Shown one piece after another: positions 24,138 to 30,934 of a stretch of DNA of 36,988 bases. Made by a program: the position numbers and the translations under genes. The stretch is taken from assembly GCF_002479325.1 (NCBI RefSeq), contig NZ_DLMO01000162.1, positions 1-36,988 on the forward strand. Direction: 5' to 3'. Origin of the DNA: Brevundimonas sp. UBA7534. GTDB lineage: Bacteria > Pseudomonadota > Alphaproteobacteria > Caulobacterales > Caulobacteraceae. The notes beneath the pieces are model-generated. The model ran no database searches. It was not told where the DNA came from and saw only the letters and a program-made list of their open reading frames with translations. Positions within the stretch are counted from its first letter, which is position 1. Each line of letters begins with the position of its first letter.

Positions 24138-25904
24138 TCACTCCGATATCAGGTGAAACTCCTCGATCAGTTTCGCAATCTCGGTGCCTTCAAGCTTCTT
24201 CATCAGCAGTTTGCGCAGGAAGGCGGGGCCGGGGACTTCTATGCCTTCGCCATCCCGCAGAGGCGTGACGGCGGCCAGCAGGGTGCGGATGTCATAGGTG
24301 GAGTTGAACACTTCCGGCACGCCGCGTTCCACATTCATCAGCGTATAGACGGCCTCCATCGGCGTACGCACCGAATATTCGGTGGTGAAGATGCAGTCGC
24401 GTTGTTTCGATTCCGCGAACTGCCCGATGAAGGCGAAGTTGACGGCGCCTTCAGGCACCACGTCCGGCCGGTCGCCGGCTTGGCGCGGCATGAAGAAGGC
24501 GGTGATGTAGGGCATCATGGTCGGGACGGTGCTGGCGCCCTTGGCGGCGAGTTCCGCAATCTCCTCCACCGGGACGCCGAGGTGATAGAGCCATTCCTGG
24601 GTGATCTCCTCGCCGGTGCAGTCCTGCATGGGCTTCTTCACATAGTCGCCGGGGGTGTCGACGAAGAGGGCGTAGAACCAGGCGATCATCTGGTCCTTGG
24701 GCTGTTTCTTGAAATGCGGCTGGCGATGCACCGTCCAACTGAGCAGCCAACTGGAATCCTTGACCGTGACGATGCCGGCGGAGACGATCTTGCCAGTGAA
24801 CGGGTTCCGCTTGGTGATCTTCTCGACATAGTGGGCGATCCGCGGATCGAAGGCGGTGATCGAGGCCGAGGCCCATTTGGTCTCGGGAATATGGGCGCCG
24901 AACACGTCCGGACGTCCGAAGGACGGATCCTTGGCCGCGATGCGTCGCCACAGGTCCCAGGCGGGAGCAGGGCCTTCCTTCAGCTTCGCCGGCGTGTGAT
25001 GGTCGCCGTTGTCCGAGTTTTCCGTCAGCGATCCGATGGTGATGAAGACGAGATCGTCGTCGCCGAGATCGACCCCGCCCTCCTCGCCCTTCTCGATCCA
25101 GTGAATGCGGGTGGCCTGTTTGCGTCCGTTCTGGATGTCGAAGTCCACATCCGTGACCTCCACGCCGTAGCGGAACCGGACGCCACGTTCGGTCAGCCAT
25201 TTGACCAGCGGCAGGACCATGGATTCATACTGGTTGTAGCGGTTGAACTTGAGCGAGGAGAAGTCCGCCAGGTTGGCGATGTGGTGGATGAAGCGGTGGA
25301 GATAGAGCTTCATCTCCAGCGCCGAGTGCCATTCCTCGAAGGCGAACATGGTGCGCCAGTAGAGCCAGAAATTGCTCTTGAGGAAGTCCTCGCTGAAGAC
25401 CTCGTTGATCCGCTTGTTCTCCATCTCCTCGCGGGTCGCCAGAAAGATGGAGATTAGATCCTTCTGCGCCCGGTCATTCAGCGTCAGCAGATGCTTGTCC
25501 GGGACGTCCTGGCCCTGGTTCTGGGTTGTACGCTGCAAGGAGAAGTTCGGATCGTCCCTGTTGAGCCGGTAGAATTCGTCAAGAACGCTGGCGTCCTCGA
25601 TTTCTAGCGAGGGGATCGAGCGATAGAGATCCCACAGGCACTCGAAATGCTCCTCCATCTCGCGACCGCCGCGGATAACGAAGCCCTTTTCCGGCACGTC
25701 CAGCCCGTCGAGCGCCCCGCCGGGAATCTCCAGTTCCTCAAGGATGGTGATGCGATCACCGGGCACGCCGCCGTCCCGGATCAGGAACGCGGCCCCCGCG
25801 AGACCGGCCAGCCCCGATCCCACAAACCACGCCGTCTTCCTGTCGGCGCCCTCGGGTTTGCGGGGACGAACAAAGGCCTCATAGTTTCCACTGCTGTAGT
25901 GCAC
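24138..25904 (-). CDS. ohyA: Oleate hydratase
   Basis: An FAD-dependent fatty-acid double-bond hydratase of 588 residues that adds water to oleate to give 10-hydroxystearate, at the inner leaflet of the membrane or in the cytoplasm. FAD-binding begins with WFVGSGLAGLAGAAFLIRDG (residues 27-46), then RGGREMEEHFECLWDL. Glu82 and Tyr201 (MKLYLHRF) fall at the positions of the catalytic pair described for Staphylococcus aureus OhyA. Further family blocks are NQYESMVLPL, TRNPFTGKIVSAG-like KRNPFTGKIVSAGIVTVKDS, and FAFIGQFAESKQRDCIFTTE. The start is GTG with AAGGAG six bases upstream. It lies 44 bases downstream of the 3-hydroxyacyl-CoA dehydrogenase gene in a TetR-led cluster. Confidence 0.95.
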   Translation of the reverse strand: MHYSSGNYEAFVRPRKPEGADRKTAWFVGSGLAGLAGAAFLIRDGGVPGDRITILEELEIPGGALDGLDVPEKGFVIRGGREMEEHFECLWDLYRSIPSLEIEDASVLDEFYRLNRDDPNFSLQRTTQNQGQDVPDKHLLTLNDRAQKDLISIFLATREEMENKRINEVFSEDFLKSNFWLYWRTMFAFEEWHSALEMKLYLHRFIHHIANLADFSSLKFNRYNQYESMVLPLVKWLTERGVRFRYGVEVTDVDFDIQNGRKQATRIHWIEKGEEGGVDLGDDDLVFITIGSLTENSDNGDHHTPAKLKEGPAPAWDLWRRIAAKDPSFGRPDVFGAHIPETKWASASITAFDPRIAHYVEKITKRNPFTGKIVSAGIVTVKDSSWLLSWTVHRQPHFKKQPKDQMIAWFYALFVDTPGDYVKKPMQDCTGEEITQEWLYHLGVPVEEIAELAAKGASTVPTMMPYITAFFMPRQAGDRPDVVPEGAVNFAFIGQFAESKQRDCIFTTEYSVRTPMEAVYTLMNVERGVPEVFNSTYDIRTLLAAVTPLRDGEGIEVPGPAFLRKLLMKKLEGTEIAKLIEEFHLISE

Positions 25905-25948
25905 GGCGAACTCCTTCGGTTGGGCGTGGGGGAGGATTTGGTCAGGGC

Positions 25949-26812
25949 TCAGTCGGTGGATTTGTAGCTGTAGAAGCCTTCGCCGGAGGCGACGCCCAGC
26001 CTGCCCTTGTCGATGTAGTTTTCCTTCAGCCAGGCGGCGAGCGCGCGGGCGCGGGCGTCGCCCTGCGACAGGATGTTGTAGGGCGTGTTCAGGCCGATGA
26101 CGTCGTACATCTGGAAGGGGCCCATCGGCGCGCCCGTCGCGATCCGCCAGACCTTGTCGACATCGTGGGGATCGGCATAGCCGCCCGCCGCCAGATCGGC
26201 GGCGGCGTTCAGGAATGGTGCCAGGAGGGAGTTGAGGATGTAACCGGCCTTTTCCTTGCGGATCGGGATCGGCTCCATGCCGATGTCCGCAGCGAACTTC
26301 AGGACGGTCTCGAACACCGACGGATCGGTGTCGTCCGTTCCCATGACCTCCGCGGTGTTGAACTTCCAGATGTTGTTGGCGAAATGCAGCGCGAGAAACC
26401 GGTCGGGTCGGCCGGTGAACGCCTTTAATGCGCTCGGCAGAAGGGTGGAGGAGTTGGTGGCGAAGATCGTCCTGGCCGGCGCGAGCGTGGCCAACTGTTC
26501 ATAGACCGCCTGTTTGAAAGCCAGAACCTCGGGCACGGCCTCGATCACGAGATCCGCATCGGCGACGGCGGCCGCCAGATCCGTCGACAGCGTCAGACGC
26601 CTTATGGCCTCCGCCTCCTTTCCGCCGACCGCGCCCGGAACCTCCTTCCGGTACGTCTCGACCAAGGCCGCCAGTCGCAGGCGCGCCTTGGCGAGGACGT
26701 CGTCGCTGACGTCGCAGGCAATGACGTCGAAGCCGCTGTAGGCGGTCTGAAAAGCGATCTGGCTTCCCAGGACGCCCGTCCCGATCACGACCACCTTCTT
26801 GATTTCGCCCAT
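25949..26812 (-). CDS. 3-hydroxyacyl-CoA dehydrogenase
   Basis: A 287-residue NAD-dependent dehydrogenase that oxidises 3-hydroxyacyl-CoA to 3-ketoacyl-CoA, single-function (no hydratase domain). The Rossmann start KKVVVIGTGVLGSQIAFQTA carries the GxGxxG motif. ADLVIEAVPE, FATNSSTLLPS and the catalytic His in LALHFANNIWKFNTAEVM (here HFANN replaces HFFNP, as in one HBD subgroup) follow. The C-terminal domain has KAGYILNSLLAPFLNAA and GPFQMYDVIGLNTPYNI. It sits between the thioesterase and oleate hydratase genes. It may process chain-shortened hydroxy acids or a CoA thioester of the hydration product; this role is inferred from context. Confidence 0.92.
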   Translation of the reverse strand: MGEIKKVVVIGTGVLGSQIAFQTAYSGFDVIACDVSDDVLAKARLRLAALVETYRKEVPGAVGGKEAEAIRRLTLSTDLAAAVADADLVIEAVPEVLAFKQAVYEQLATLAPARTIFATNSSTLLPSALKAFTGRPDRFLALHFANNIWKFNTAEVMGTDDTDPSVFETVLKFAADIGMEPIPIRKEKAGYILNSLLAPFLNAAADLAAGGYADPHDVDKVWRIATGAPMGPFQMYDVIGLNTPYNILSQGDARARALAAWLKENYIDKGRLGVASGEGFYSYKSTD

Positions 26813-27308
26813 CGTCGGATTCCTGTTTCAGTTGTCCTGGAGAAGGAAACGGCGCCGCCATGTCAGGCACGACGCGAACAAGCTTGTGGGTGCATCGATC
26901 GATCACGGCCCATTCGGCCAGGCCCGCGACGACGACCCGGCCCTTGACGTCAATGAAGTCGATCCGGCGCCGGTAGCGCGCGCCGCGGAGCGAGTCCTCG
27001 ACCCAGGTGACGGCGGTCACCGCCTCTTCGGCCGCGATACTGCCGCGGTAATCGACCTGATGACGCAGAACCACCGAGACGTAGCGGTCCACATCGCCCG
27101 GGGAGGCCATGGCGAACCAGTGCGCCACCGAGGCGTCCTGGATCCAGACGATCCAGACCGCATTGTTCACATGGCCGAGTTCGTCGATGTCCTCGTCCTG
27201 CGCCTGGAAGCAAAGGTGGAACCGCCGCTGTTCGTCCACCTCGCCCTTCAGGGGCGCGCCGGACGGATGACAGCCGATTCGACGATGCCTCGGCAGGACG
27301 GAGGTCAT
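26499..27308 (-). CDS. 4HBT-type acyl-CoA thioesterase with abnormal C-terminal extension
   Basis: A hot-dog-fold thioesterase that would hydrolyse acyl-CoA to free acid. The catalytic region reads FQAQDEDIDELGHVNNAVWI, with the Asp/His-Asn pair of YbgC/FcbC-like enzymes, then VVLRHQVDYRGSIAAEEAVT and FIDVKGRVVVAGLAEWAVID. From the ATG with complement at 27306-27308 the domain ends near residue 155 (about 26840). The open frame then continues antiparallel in frame to 26499 through the start of the next gene, adding about 110 Arg/Gly-rich residues without domain character. Removing one T from the TTT near 26850 would end the protein as PFLLQDN just before the dehydrogenase. The start overlaps the TetR stop as ATGA. 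Confidence 0.75.
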   Translation of the reverse strand: MTSVLPRHRRIGCHPSGAPLKGEVDEQRRFHLCFQAQDEDIDELGHVNNAVWIVWIQDASVAHWFAMASPGDVDRYVSVVLRHQVDYRGSIAAEEAVTAVTWVEDSLRGARYRRRIDFIDVKGRVVVAGLAEWAVIDRCTHKLVRVVPDMAAPFPSPGQLKQESDDGRNQEGGRDRDGRPGKPDRFSDRLQRLRRHCLRRQRRRPRQGAPATGGLGRDVPEGGSGRGRRKGGGGHKASDAVDGSGGRRRRCGSRDRGRARGSGFQTGGL

Positions 27309-27928
27309 CCCCGGACGCTTTCGAGAGGGCTGGCCTGCAGGCCCGCGGTGGCGCGAAAGAAGGCCAGCAACATGGCGTCCCGGGCGGCGGCTCCTTCGAT
27401 ATCCCCCTGGACCGCCAGCCCCATCCAGAGGCCGTAAAGACCGATCCCGGCCTGGAACGGCGGCAGGAGAGGGCGCAGGTCGAACCTTTGAGCCAGTTCC
27501 TCTATGAGGTCGCCGAACAGTCGATAACAGGACGCCTTGCTCTCGCGATGTCGTTCGGCGAAGTCGGGATCCCGACGGGCGTGTAATTGCAACTCCACGG
27601 ACAGCAGGGACCATTCGGGTTGGGCCGCCAGATCGGACAATCGGCCCGCCAGACCAAGCAGGGTCCGTTCGATGTCGTCTCCATCGGCGCGGCGGATCAG
27701 ATCGCGGAGGAACATCACCTCGTCATGGATGTGCGTCTCCATGATCTCGACGAGCAGGTCGTCCTTGGTGGCGAAGTTGGAATAGAAGGCGCCCTGGGAA
27801 TGACCGGCCGCGCCGCAGATGTTGCGGATCGACAGGGCGGCTACGCCCTCCTCGACGATCGAGGCGTGGGCGGCCGCCAAGAGGCGACGTCGGGTCCGCC
27901 CTTGCGCTTCCTTCCGGTTGACCCTCAT
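27305..27928 (-). CDS. TetR-family regulator of the fatty-acid cluster
   Basis: A 207-residue TetR regulator. The HTH reads RTRRRLLAAAHASIVEEGV, ALSIRNICGAAGHSQGAFYS and NFATKDDLLVEIMETH. The C-terminal ligand domain contains WSLLSVELQLHARRDPDFAE and LGLAVQGDIEG-type sequences seen in acyl-CoA-responsive TetR proteins. ATG 27928 (MRVNRKEAQG) is preferred; ATG 27961 would sit only nine bases from the palindrome at 27970-28006. It is first in the cluster TetR-thioesterase-dehydrogenase-oleate hydratase, overlapping the thioesterase start by four bases. It probably represses the whole set until an acyl ligand binds. Confidence 0.86.
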   Translation of the reverse strand: MRVNRKEAQGRTRRRLLAAAHASIVEEGVAALSIRNICGAAGHSQGAFYSNFATKDDLLVEIMETHIHDEVMFLRDLIRRADGDDIERTLLGLAGRLSDLAAQPEWSLLSVELQLHARRDPDFAERHRESKASCYRLFGDLIEELAQRFDLRPLLPPFQAGIGLYGLWMGLAVQGDIEGAAARDAMLLAFFRATAGLQASPLESVRG

Positions 27929-27969
27929 AGCGTCGTGACCTTTGCCGTCGTCGTGGAACATCAACTCAC

Positions 27970-28006
27970 ATATCACACGATATTCGAGTCGCATATCGTG
28001 TGATAT
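27970..28006. promoter_or_regulatory. Putative TetR operator of the oleate hydratase cluster
   Basis: A perfect inverted repeat has 14-bp arms ATATCACACGATAT (27970-27983) and ATATCGTGTGATAT (27993-28006) around nine bases. It lies 41 bases before the TetR ATG, where a repressor would cover the promoter. Each arm is itself nearly palindromic, so two dimers could bind. Confidence 0.75.
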
Positions 28007-28113
28007 TTGAAATATGGCAGCCAGGAGAGTGTTTCGCCCGGCGTCCGGGCCGCCGGGCCTGGACAGGTTCAGGCGTTCCTGCCGGCGGCTATTCATTCAT
28101 CGATGAACGAAGC

Positions 28114-28142
28114 TTGCACGATGCTGCGCTGCAACATAAGTT
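28114..28142 (+). promoter_or_regulatory. Candidate promoter of small RNA
   Basis: TTGCAC (28114-28119) and TAAGTT (28137-28142) are separated by 17 bases, a modest sigma-70-like pair. It would start transcription near 28149, just before a two-hairpin unit with a strong terminator and no coding sequence. Confidence 0.35.
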
Positions 28143-28148
28143 CGGTGT

Positions 28149-28209
28149 CGCCCTTCCTGGGGCGTTTTCCTCCCTATGAACTTCGGGGCCGCATGACGGC
28201 CCCTTTTTT
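28149..28209 (+). ncRNA. Candidate small RNA with exposed CCUCCC motif
   Basis: A compact unit of about 61 bases lies outside any gene. A first hairpin CGCCC/GGGCG with loop TTCCTG is followed by an unpaired stretch TTTTCCTCCCTATGAACTTC (28165-28184). Then comes an intrinsic terminator, stem GGGGCCG/CGGCCCC with six T residues. The CCTCCC is complementary to Shine-Dalgarno sequences; alphaproteobacterial sRNAs carrying CCUCC motifs near hairpins are known to act that way. A promoter-like pair precedes it. No gene on this strand could otherwise use the terminator. The assignment is by structure only. Confidence 0.45.
28185..28209 (+). terminator. Strong intrinsic terminator
   Basis: Stem GGGGCCG (28185-28191) and CGGCCCC (28197-28203) with loop CATGA is followed at once by TTTTTT. 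It is the best terminator in the window, and the only transcript it can serve on the plus strand is the candidate small RNA. Confidence 0.85.
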
Positions 28210-28291
28210 CTGCCGAGAAACCATCGCGGGCCTGTCCGCCTGCTCCGGACGTCGCCTCCAGGCCGATCGGGCTCGCGCCGATTGGCGGCGG

Positions 28292-28480
28292 TTACTGGGG
28301 CCGCCTGACGAGCGCCACTTCCATTCCGCGTCGCGTCACCAGGATGCTGAACAGGTCCGGACTGGCTGCGAAGCGCAGTTGCGCCAGGAGTTGCGCTTCT
28401 GCGGGGTCGACCGCCTCAACGGTTTCGGCCATCAAGTCGGTGCTGCGTCCGTCGTCTAGGATGAGTTGATATTCAGCCAT
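28292..28480 (-). CDS. Small hypothetical protein
   Basis: A 62-residue acidic, soluble-looking protein (MAEYQLILDDGRSTDLMAET at the start, ILVTRRGMEVALVRRP at the end) with no recognised family. A strong GGAGG site lies six bases before the ATG, and codon use is GC3-rich like its neighbours, which supports a real gene. No cysteines suited to metal binding apart from none, and no membrane segment. It is monocistronic, pointing toward the candidate small RNA. Confidence 0.65.
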   Translation of the reverse strand: MAEYQLILDDGRSTDLMAETVEAVDPAEAQLLAQLRFAASPDLFSILVTRRGMEVALVRRPQ

Positions 28481-28726
28481 CCGCCCCCTCCATCGCCTTC
28501 CACGGTCATCCAGGCGAACAGCCTATGAAGAGGCGCGGCCGGTGTCTTTGACTTTTTTGAACCGAGAGGGCGGCGCTCCTGTTTCGTCATACCCGGACAT
28601 CTGCGGTAAGCATCGCCGCGGGCTCCTCAGTTGGACCCGTCGGCCCAGGCGGAGAGTCAGGGAATGATTCAGAGCTTTCGGTGCCTTTCGACGCCACTTC
28701 CGAATCTACCACTAAAACACTGACTT

Positions 28727-28777
28727 ACAAGAAAAATATGTTCGCTGCCTCTCGGTATCTATCGAGGGGCAGCGAAC
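28727..28777 (-). terminator. Hairpin with T-run on the minus strand
   Basis: Arms GTTCGCTGCC and GGCAGCGAAC (28740-28749, 28768-28777), extended by a CTCG/CGAG inner stem, form a long hairpin. Read on the minus strand it is followed by ATATTTTTCTTG, the form of an intrinsic terminator. No minus-strand gene immediately precedes it, so it may instead serve the integrase region. Confidence 0.5.
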
Positions 28778-28795
28778 CCGTGTGTCGGTATGCCA

Positions 28796-28941
28796 GACGG
28801 TCTTTCTCCCGTTGCCTCTCGACCCCCCGATTCATACCCTCATAGGGCTGAGGGCGTCCTGACGGTCTTTTTTCTGAAACAAGCCTATGAGTTTCTTGAA
28901 GAAATCGCTGCCGAAGACCCCGAAAACGCCTGACGGTCTTT
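28796..28941 (+). repeat. Three spaced direct repeats GACGGTCTTT upstream of integrase
   Basis: Copies lie at 28796-28805, 28861-28870 and 28932-28941. The last two are identical over CCTGACGGTCTTTT. Starts are 65 and 71 bases apart, close to a whole number of helical turns. An inverted CGGTCTTTTT copy lies at 29008-29017 inside the gene. This layout fits arm-type sites of the adjacent integrase. Confidence 0.6.
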
Positions 28942-28956
28942 TGGAGTAAAATTCGC

Positions 28957-30210
28957 ATGCTAACCGACGCAGAATTGCGAAATACGCGAGGGAAATCAAA
29001 AGCGTACAAAAAGACCGACAGGGACGGTTTGTACGTGCTCGTAACACCGACAGGCGGCATCGCTTTCCGGTACGACTATCGCTTCAACGGGCGGCGCGAG
29101 ACGGTGACCTTCGGTTCCTACGGTCCGGCGGGACTCTCCCTGGGGGAGGCGCGGGAAAAGCTGCGTGAAGCGAAGCGCCTGATCGCCGAGGGCGTTTCAC
29201 CGGCGCTGGACAAGCAACGCGTGAAACGCAGGCTGAGAGAGGCCCAGCGGTTTGAACAGGTGGCGATCCGGTGGATGGACCACGCTCCGATGGCCGACAG
29301 CACGCGCCAGATGCGACGGTCGATCTTCAACCGAGAGGTTTTGCCCGAATGGCGAAACCGGCTCCTGAACGAGATCACGCCGAACGACCTGAGAGCGCAC
29401 TGCATGACCATTGTGGATCGCGGCGCCCCGGCGACGGCCATCCATGTTCGCGACATCGTCAAACAAATCTACGCCTACGCCATCCTGCACGGCGAGAAGA
29501 TCGACAATCCCGCCGACGGGGTCGGGCCGGCGTCCATCGCGACCTTCCGGCCGCGGGACCGGTCGCTGTCGCCGAGCGAGATCCGGATCGCGCTGAACCT
29601 GCTGGGGGAGGTGGCCACCCTGCCGACCATCCGTCTCGGGCTGAAGTTCATCCTGCTGAGCATGGTGCGGAAGAGCGAATTGCAGGACGGGACCTGGGAC
29701 GAGGTCGATTTCGAGAACGCAGTTTGGTCGATCCCGAAAGAGCGGATGAAGCGGTCGCGGCCGCATAACGTCTACCTGTCGACCCAGATGCTCGACATCC
29801 TGATCGCGCTGAAGACCTGCGCCGGGAACTCTCGCTACATCCTGCCGTCGCGCTATGACGCCGACGCGCCGATGTCGCGGGCGACTTTCAACCGGGTGAC
29901 CAGCGCCATCGCCGAGCTGGCGCGCGAGCGCGATCTGCCCCTGGAGCCCTTCACGGTTCACGACCTGCGCCGGACGGCCTCCACGCTCCTGCACGAGATG
30001 AGTTTCAACTCGGACTGGATCGAGAAATGCCTCGCCCACGAAGAGCGATCTTCCCGCGGCGTGTACAACAAGGCCGAATTCGAGGCCCAGCGGCGCCACA
30101 TGGCCCAGCAGTGGTCAGACGCCGTGGACGCCTGGGAGGCGGGGCGCGGATTCACGCCGGATCTGACTATCCCGGAAACGGCCGGCCCTCGTTTCGATCC
30201 GCGGCTCTGA
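28957..30210 (+). CDS. DUF4102-type tyrosine integrase
   Basis: A 417-residue P4-type site-specific recombinase that would integrate and excise a genomic island. The N-terminal DUF4102 arm-binding domain (about 1-85) has LTDAELRNTRGKSKAYKKTD and GSYGPAGLSLGEARE. A core-binding domain follows (about 95-180), then the catalytic domain with R238 (SMVRKSEL), H335 and R338 (VHDLRRTAST), H361 (CLAHEE) and Tyr370 (RGVYNKAEF). All catalytic residues are present, so it may be active. GGAG lies about 11 bases before the ATG. It faces the alpA-like remnant and precedes the arsenic operon on the same strand. It is a different family from the integrase at the tRNA-Gln end. Confidence 0.93.
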   Translation: MLTDAELRNTRGKSKAYKKTDRDGLYVLVTPTGGIAFRYDYRFNGRRETVTFGSYGPAGLSLGEAREKLREAKRLIAEGVSPALDKQRVKRRLREAQRFEQVAIRWMDHAPMADSTRQMRRSIFNREVLPEWRNRLLNEITPNDLRAHCMTIVDRGAPATAIHVRDIVKQIYAYAILHGEKIDNPADGVGPASIATFRPRDRSLSPSEIRIALNLLGEVATLPTIRLGLKFILLSMVRKSELQDGTWDEVDFENAVWSIPKERMKRSRPHNVYLSTQMLDILIALKTCAGNSRYILPSRYDADAPMSRATFNRVTSAIAELARERDLPLEPFTVHDLRRTASTLLHEMSFNSDWIEKCLAHEERSSRGVYNKAEFEAQRRHMAQQWSDAVDAWEAGRGFTPDLTIPETAGPRFDPRL

Positions 30211-30455
30211 CCGGGCGGGTGATCCGCTTGCGGACATCGGGCGGCGGCGCCCGGCGGATCGGCTTGGCCCGCCGAAGCGCCAGCCAGGCTTCCACCTCGG
30301 CCAGGTCCCAGACCACGCAGCGCGGGGTCAGCAGGAAGCGCCGGGGAAACTGGCCGCGCTGCTCCATCTCAGATGGTGCTGTCCGCCAATGGCACCATCT
30401 GACGGAGCTGCGGCTTCTTGATCGTGCGCCTCAGCGGCGGGTCGGCCTGGGCCAT
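30167..30455 (-). pseudogene. AlpA-family regulator, frameshifted
   Basis: Two minus-strand pieces together match an AlpA/CP4-57-type phage regulator. From the ATG with complement at 30453-30455 the first frame reads TIKKPQLRQMVPLADSTI and then stops at TGA. The second frame continues as MEQRGQFPRRFLLTPRCVVW and DLAEVEAWLALRRA. AlpA proteins of island integrases commonly read PLADSTIYEMEQRGEFPRRF across this point, so two bases (the AC of a TAC codon) appear missing near 30370. The small HTH protein would normally activate or repress island excision genes. It overlaps the integrase 3' end by 44 bases, tail to tail. Loss may lock the island in place. Confidence 0.7.
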
Positions 30456-30525
30456 CGAAGATCTCCATGTTGTCATGGGAATCGAACTCGAAAGGCTGCG
30501 GCAGGCCAACCCGCCAAACTCTCCA

Positions 30526-30539
30526 CCGTAAGCTTACGG
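30526..30539. repeat. 14-bp perfect palindrome upstream of arsR
   Basis: The palindrome is CCGTAAGCTTACGG, 53 bases before the arsR start and between the alpA remnant and the ars promoter. It could be a repressor site or a junction scar; nothing else supports a role. Confidence 0.4.
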
Positions 30540-30564
30540 CCGGCTGCAGAGCGGGGATTGCACA

Positions 30565-30590
30565 TTTCTATAGTTCGACTAGTTCGGAAA
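30565..30590 (+). promoter_or_regulatory. Probable arsR promoter and operator
   Basis: TATAGT (30569-30574) resembles a -10 box. It is overlapped by two copies of TAGTTCG (30571-30577 and 30580-30586) ending just before the arsR ATG at 30592. The repeat over the -10 region is where an autoregulatory ArsR would bind. The transcript leader would be very short. Confidence 0.5.
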
Positions 30591-30591
30591 T

Positions 30592-30927
30592 ATGGAAACC
30601 GCAGCCTCGATTCTTGCTCTCGCCGCCCTGGCGCAGTCGACGCGGCTGGAGGCGTTCCGACTTCTCGTGCGGCACGAACCGGCCGGTCTGCCGGCCGGTG
30701 ACATCTCCAACCATCTGGCGATCCCGGCCAATACCCTGTCGTCGCATCTGGGGGTGCTGTCCCGAGCGGGACTTATCAAATCGGAGCGTCGCAGCCGGTC
30801 GATCATCTACCGGGCCGATCTGGACCGGCTGCGCGACCTGGTCCTGTTCCTGCTCAAGGACTGCTGCGGCGGCCGGGCGGAGCTATGCGAGCCTCTGCTG
30901 GCCGAACTGACCCCCTGCTGCGCCTGA
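30592..30927 (+). CDS. arsR: ArsR arsenite-responsive repressor
   Basis: A 111-residue SmtB/ArsR winged-helix repressor that leaves the ars promoter on binding As(III). The HTH reads ALAQSTRLEAFRLLVRHEPA and NTLSSHLGVLSRAGLIKSER, with wing SRSIIYRADLDRLRDLVLFL. The ELCVCDL metal site of plasmid ArsR is absent. Instead Cys91, Cys92 and Cys99 (KDCCGGRAELCEP), plus Cys109 and Cys110, cluster at the C-terminus, as in the Acidithiobacillus ferrooxidans type. It is first in the ars operon, with a gap of seven bases to arsC. Confidence 0.93.
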   Translation: METAASILALAALAQSTRLEAFRLLVRHEPAGLPAGDISNHLAIPANTLSSHLGVLSRAGLIKSERRSRSIIYRADLDRLRDLVLFLLKDCCGGRAELCEPLLAELTPCCA

Positions 30928-30934
30928 GGATCCC

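Larger units (their letters stand above)
28481..28956. other. Integrase upstream region with repeats and hairpin
   Basis: About 475 bases with no convincing gene. AT content rises toward the integrase. The region contains a long hairpin and three spaced direct repeats described separately, and probably the attachment site and integrase promoter. No tRNA or recognisable tRNA 3' fragment was found here. Confidence 0.5.

Noticed and set aside
28007..28459. Plus-strand open frame of 150 codons crossing the candidate small RNA
   Set aside because: It starts inside the operator, reads through a strong terminator, has no ribosome site and overlaps the small hypothetical gene antisense.
28660..28720. 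Possible tRNA or tmRNA 3' end upstream of the second integrase (TTCGAC... and CTACCA)
   Set aside because: No acceptor stem or anticodon arm could be paired on either strand.
30478..30500. TCGAACTC stretch resembling a tRNA T-arm, possible attachment remnant
   Set aside because: It does not match tRNA-Gln or tRNA-Pro of this window beyond a few bases and cannot be extended into an acceptor stem.
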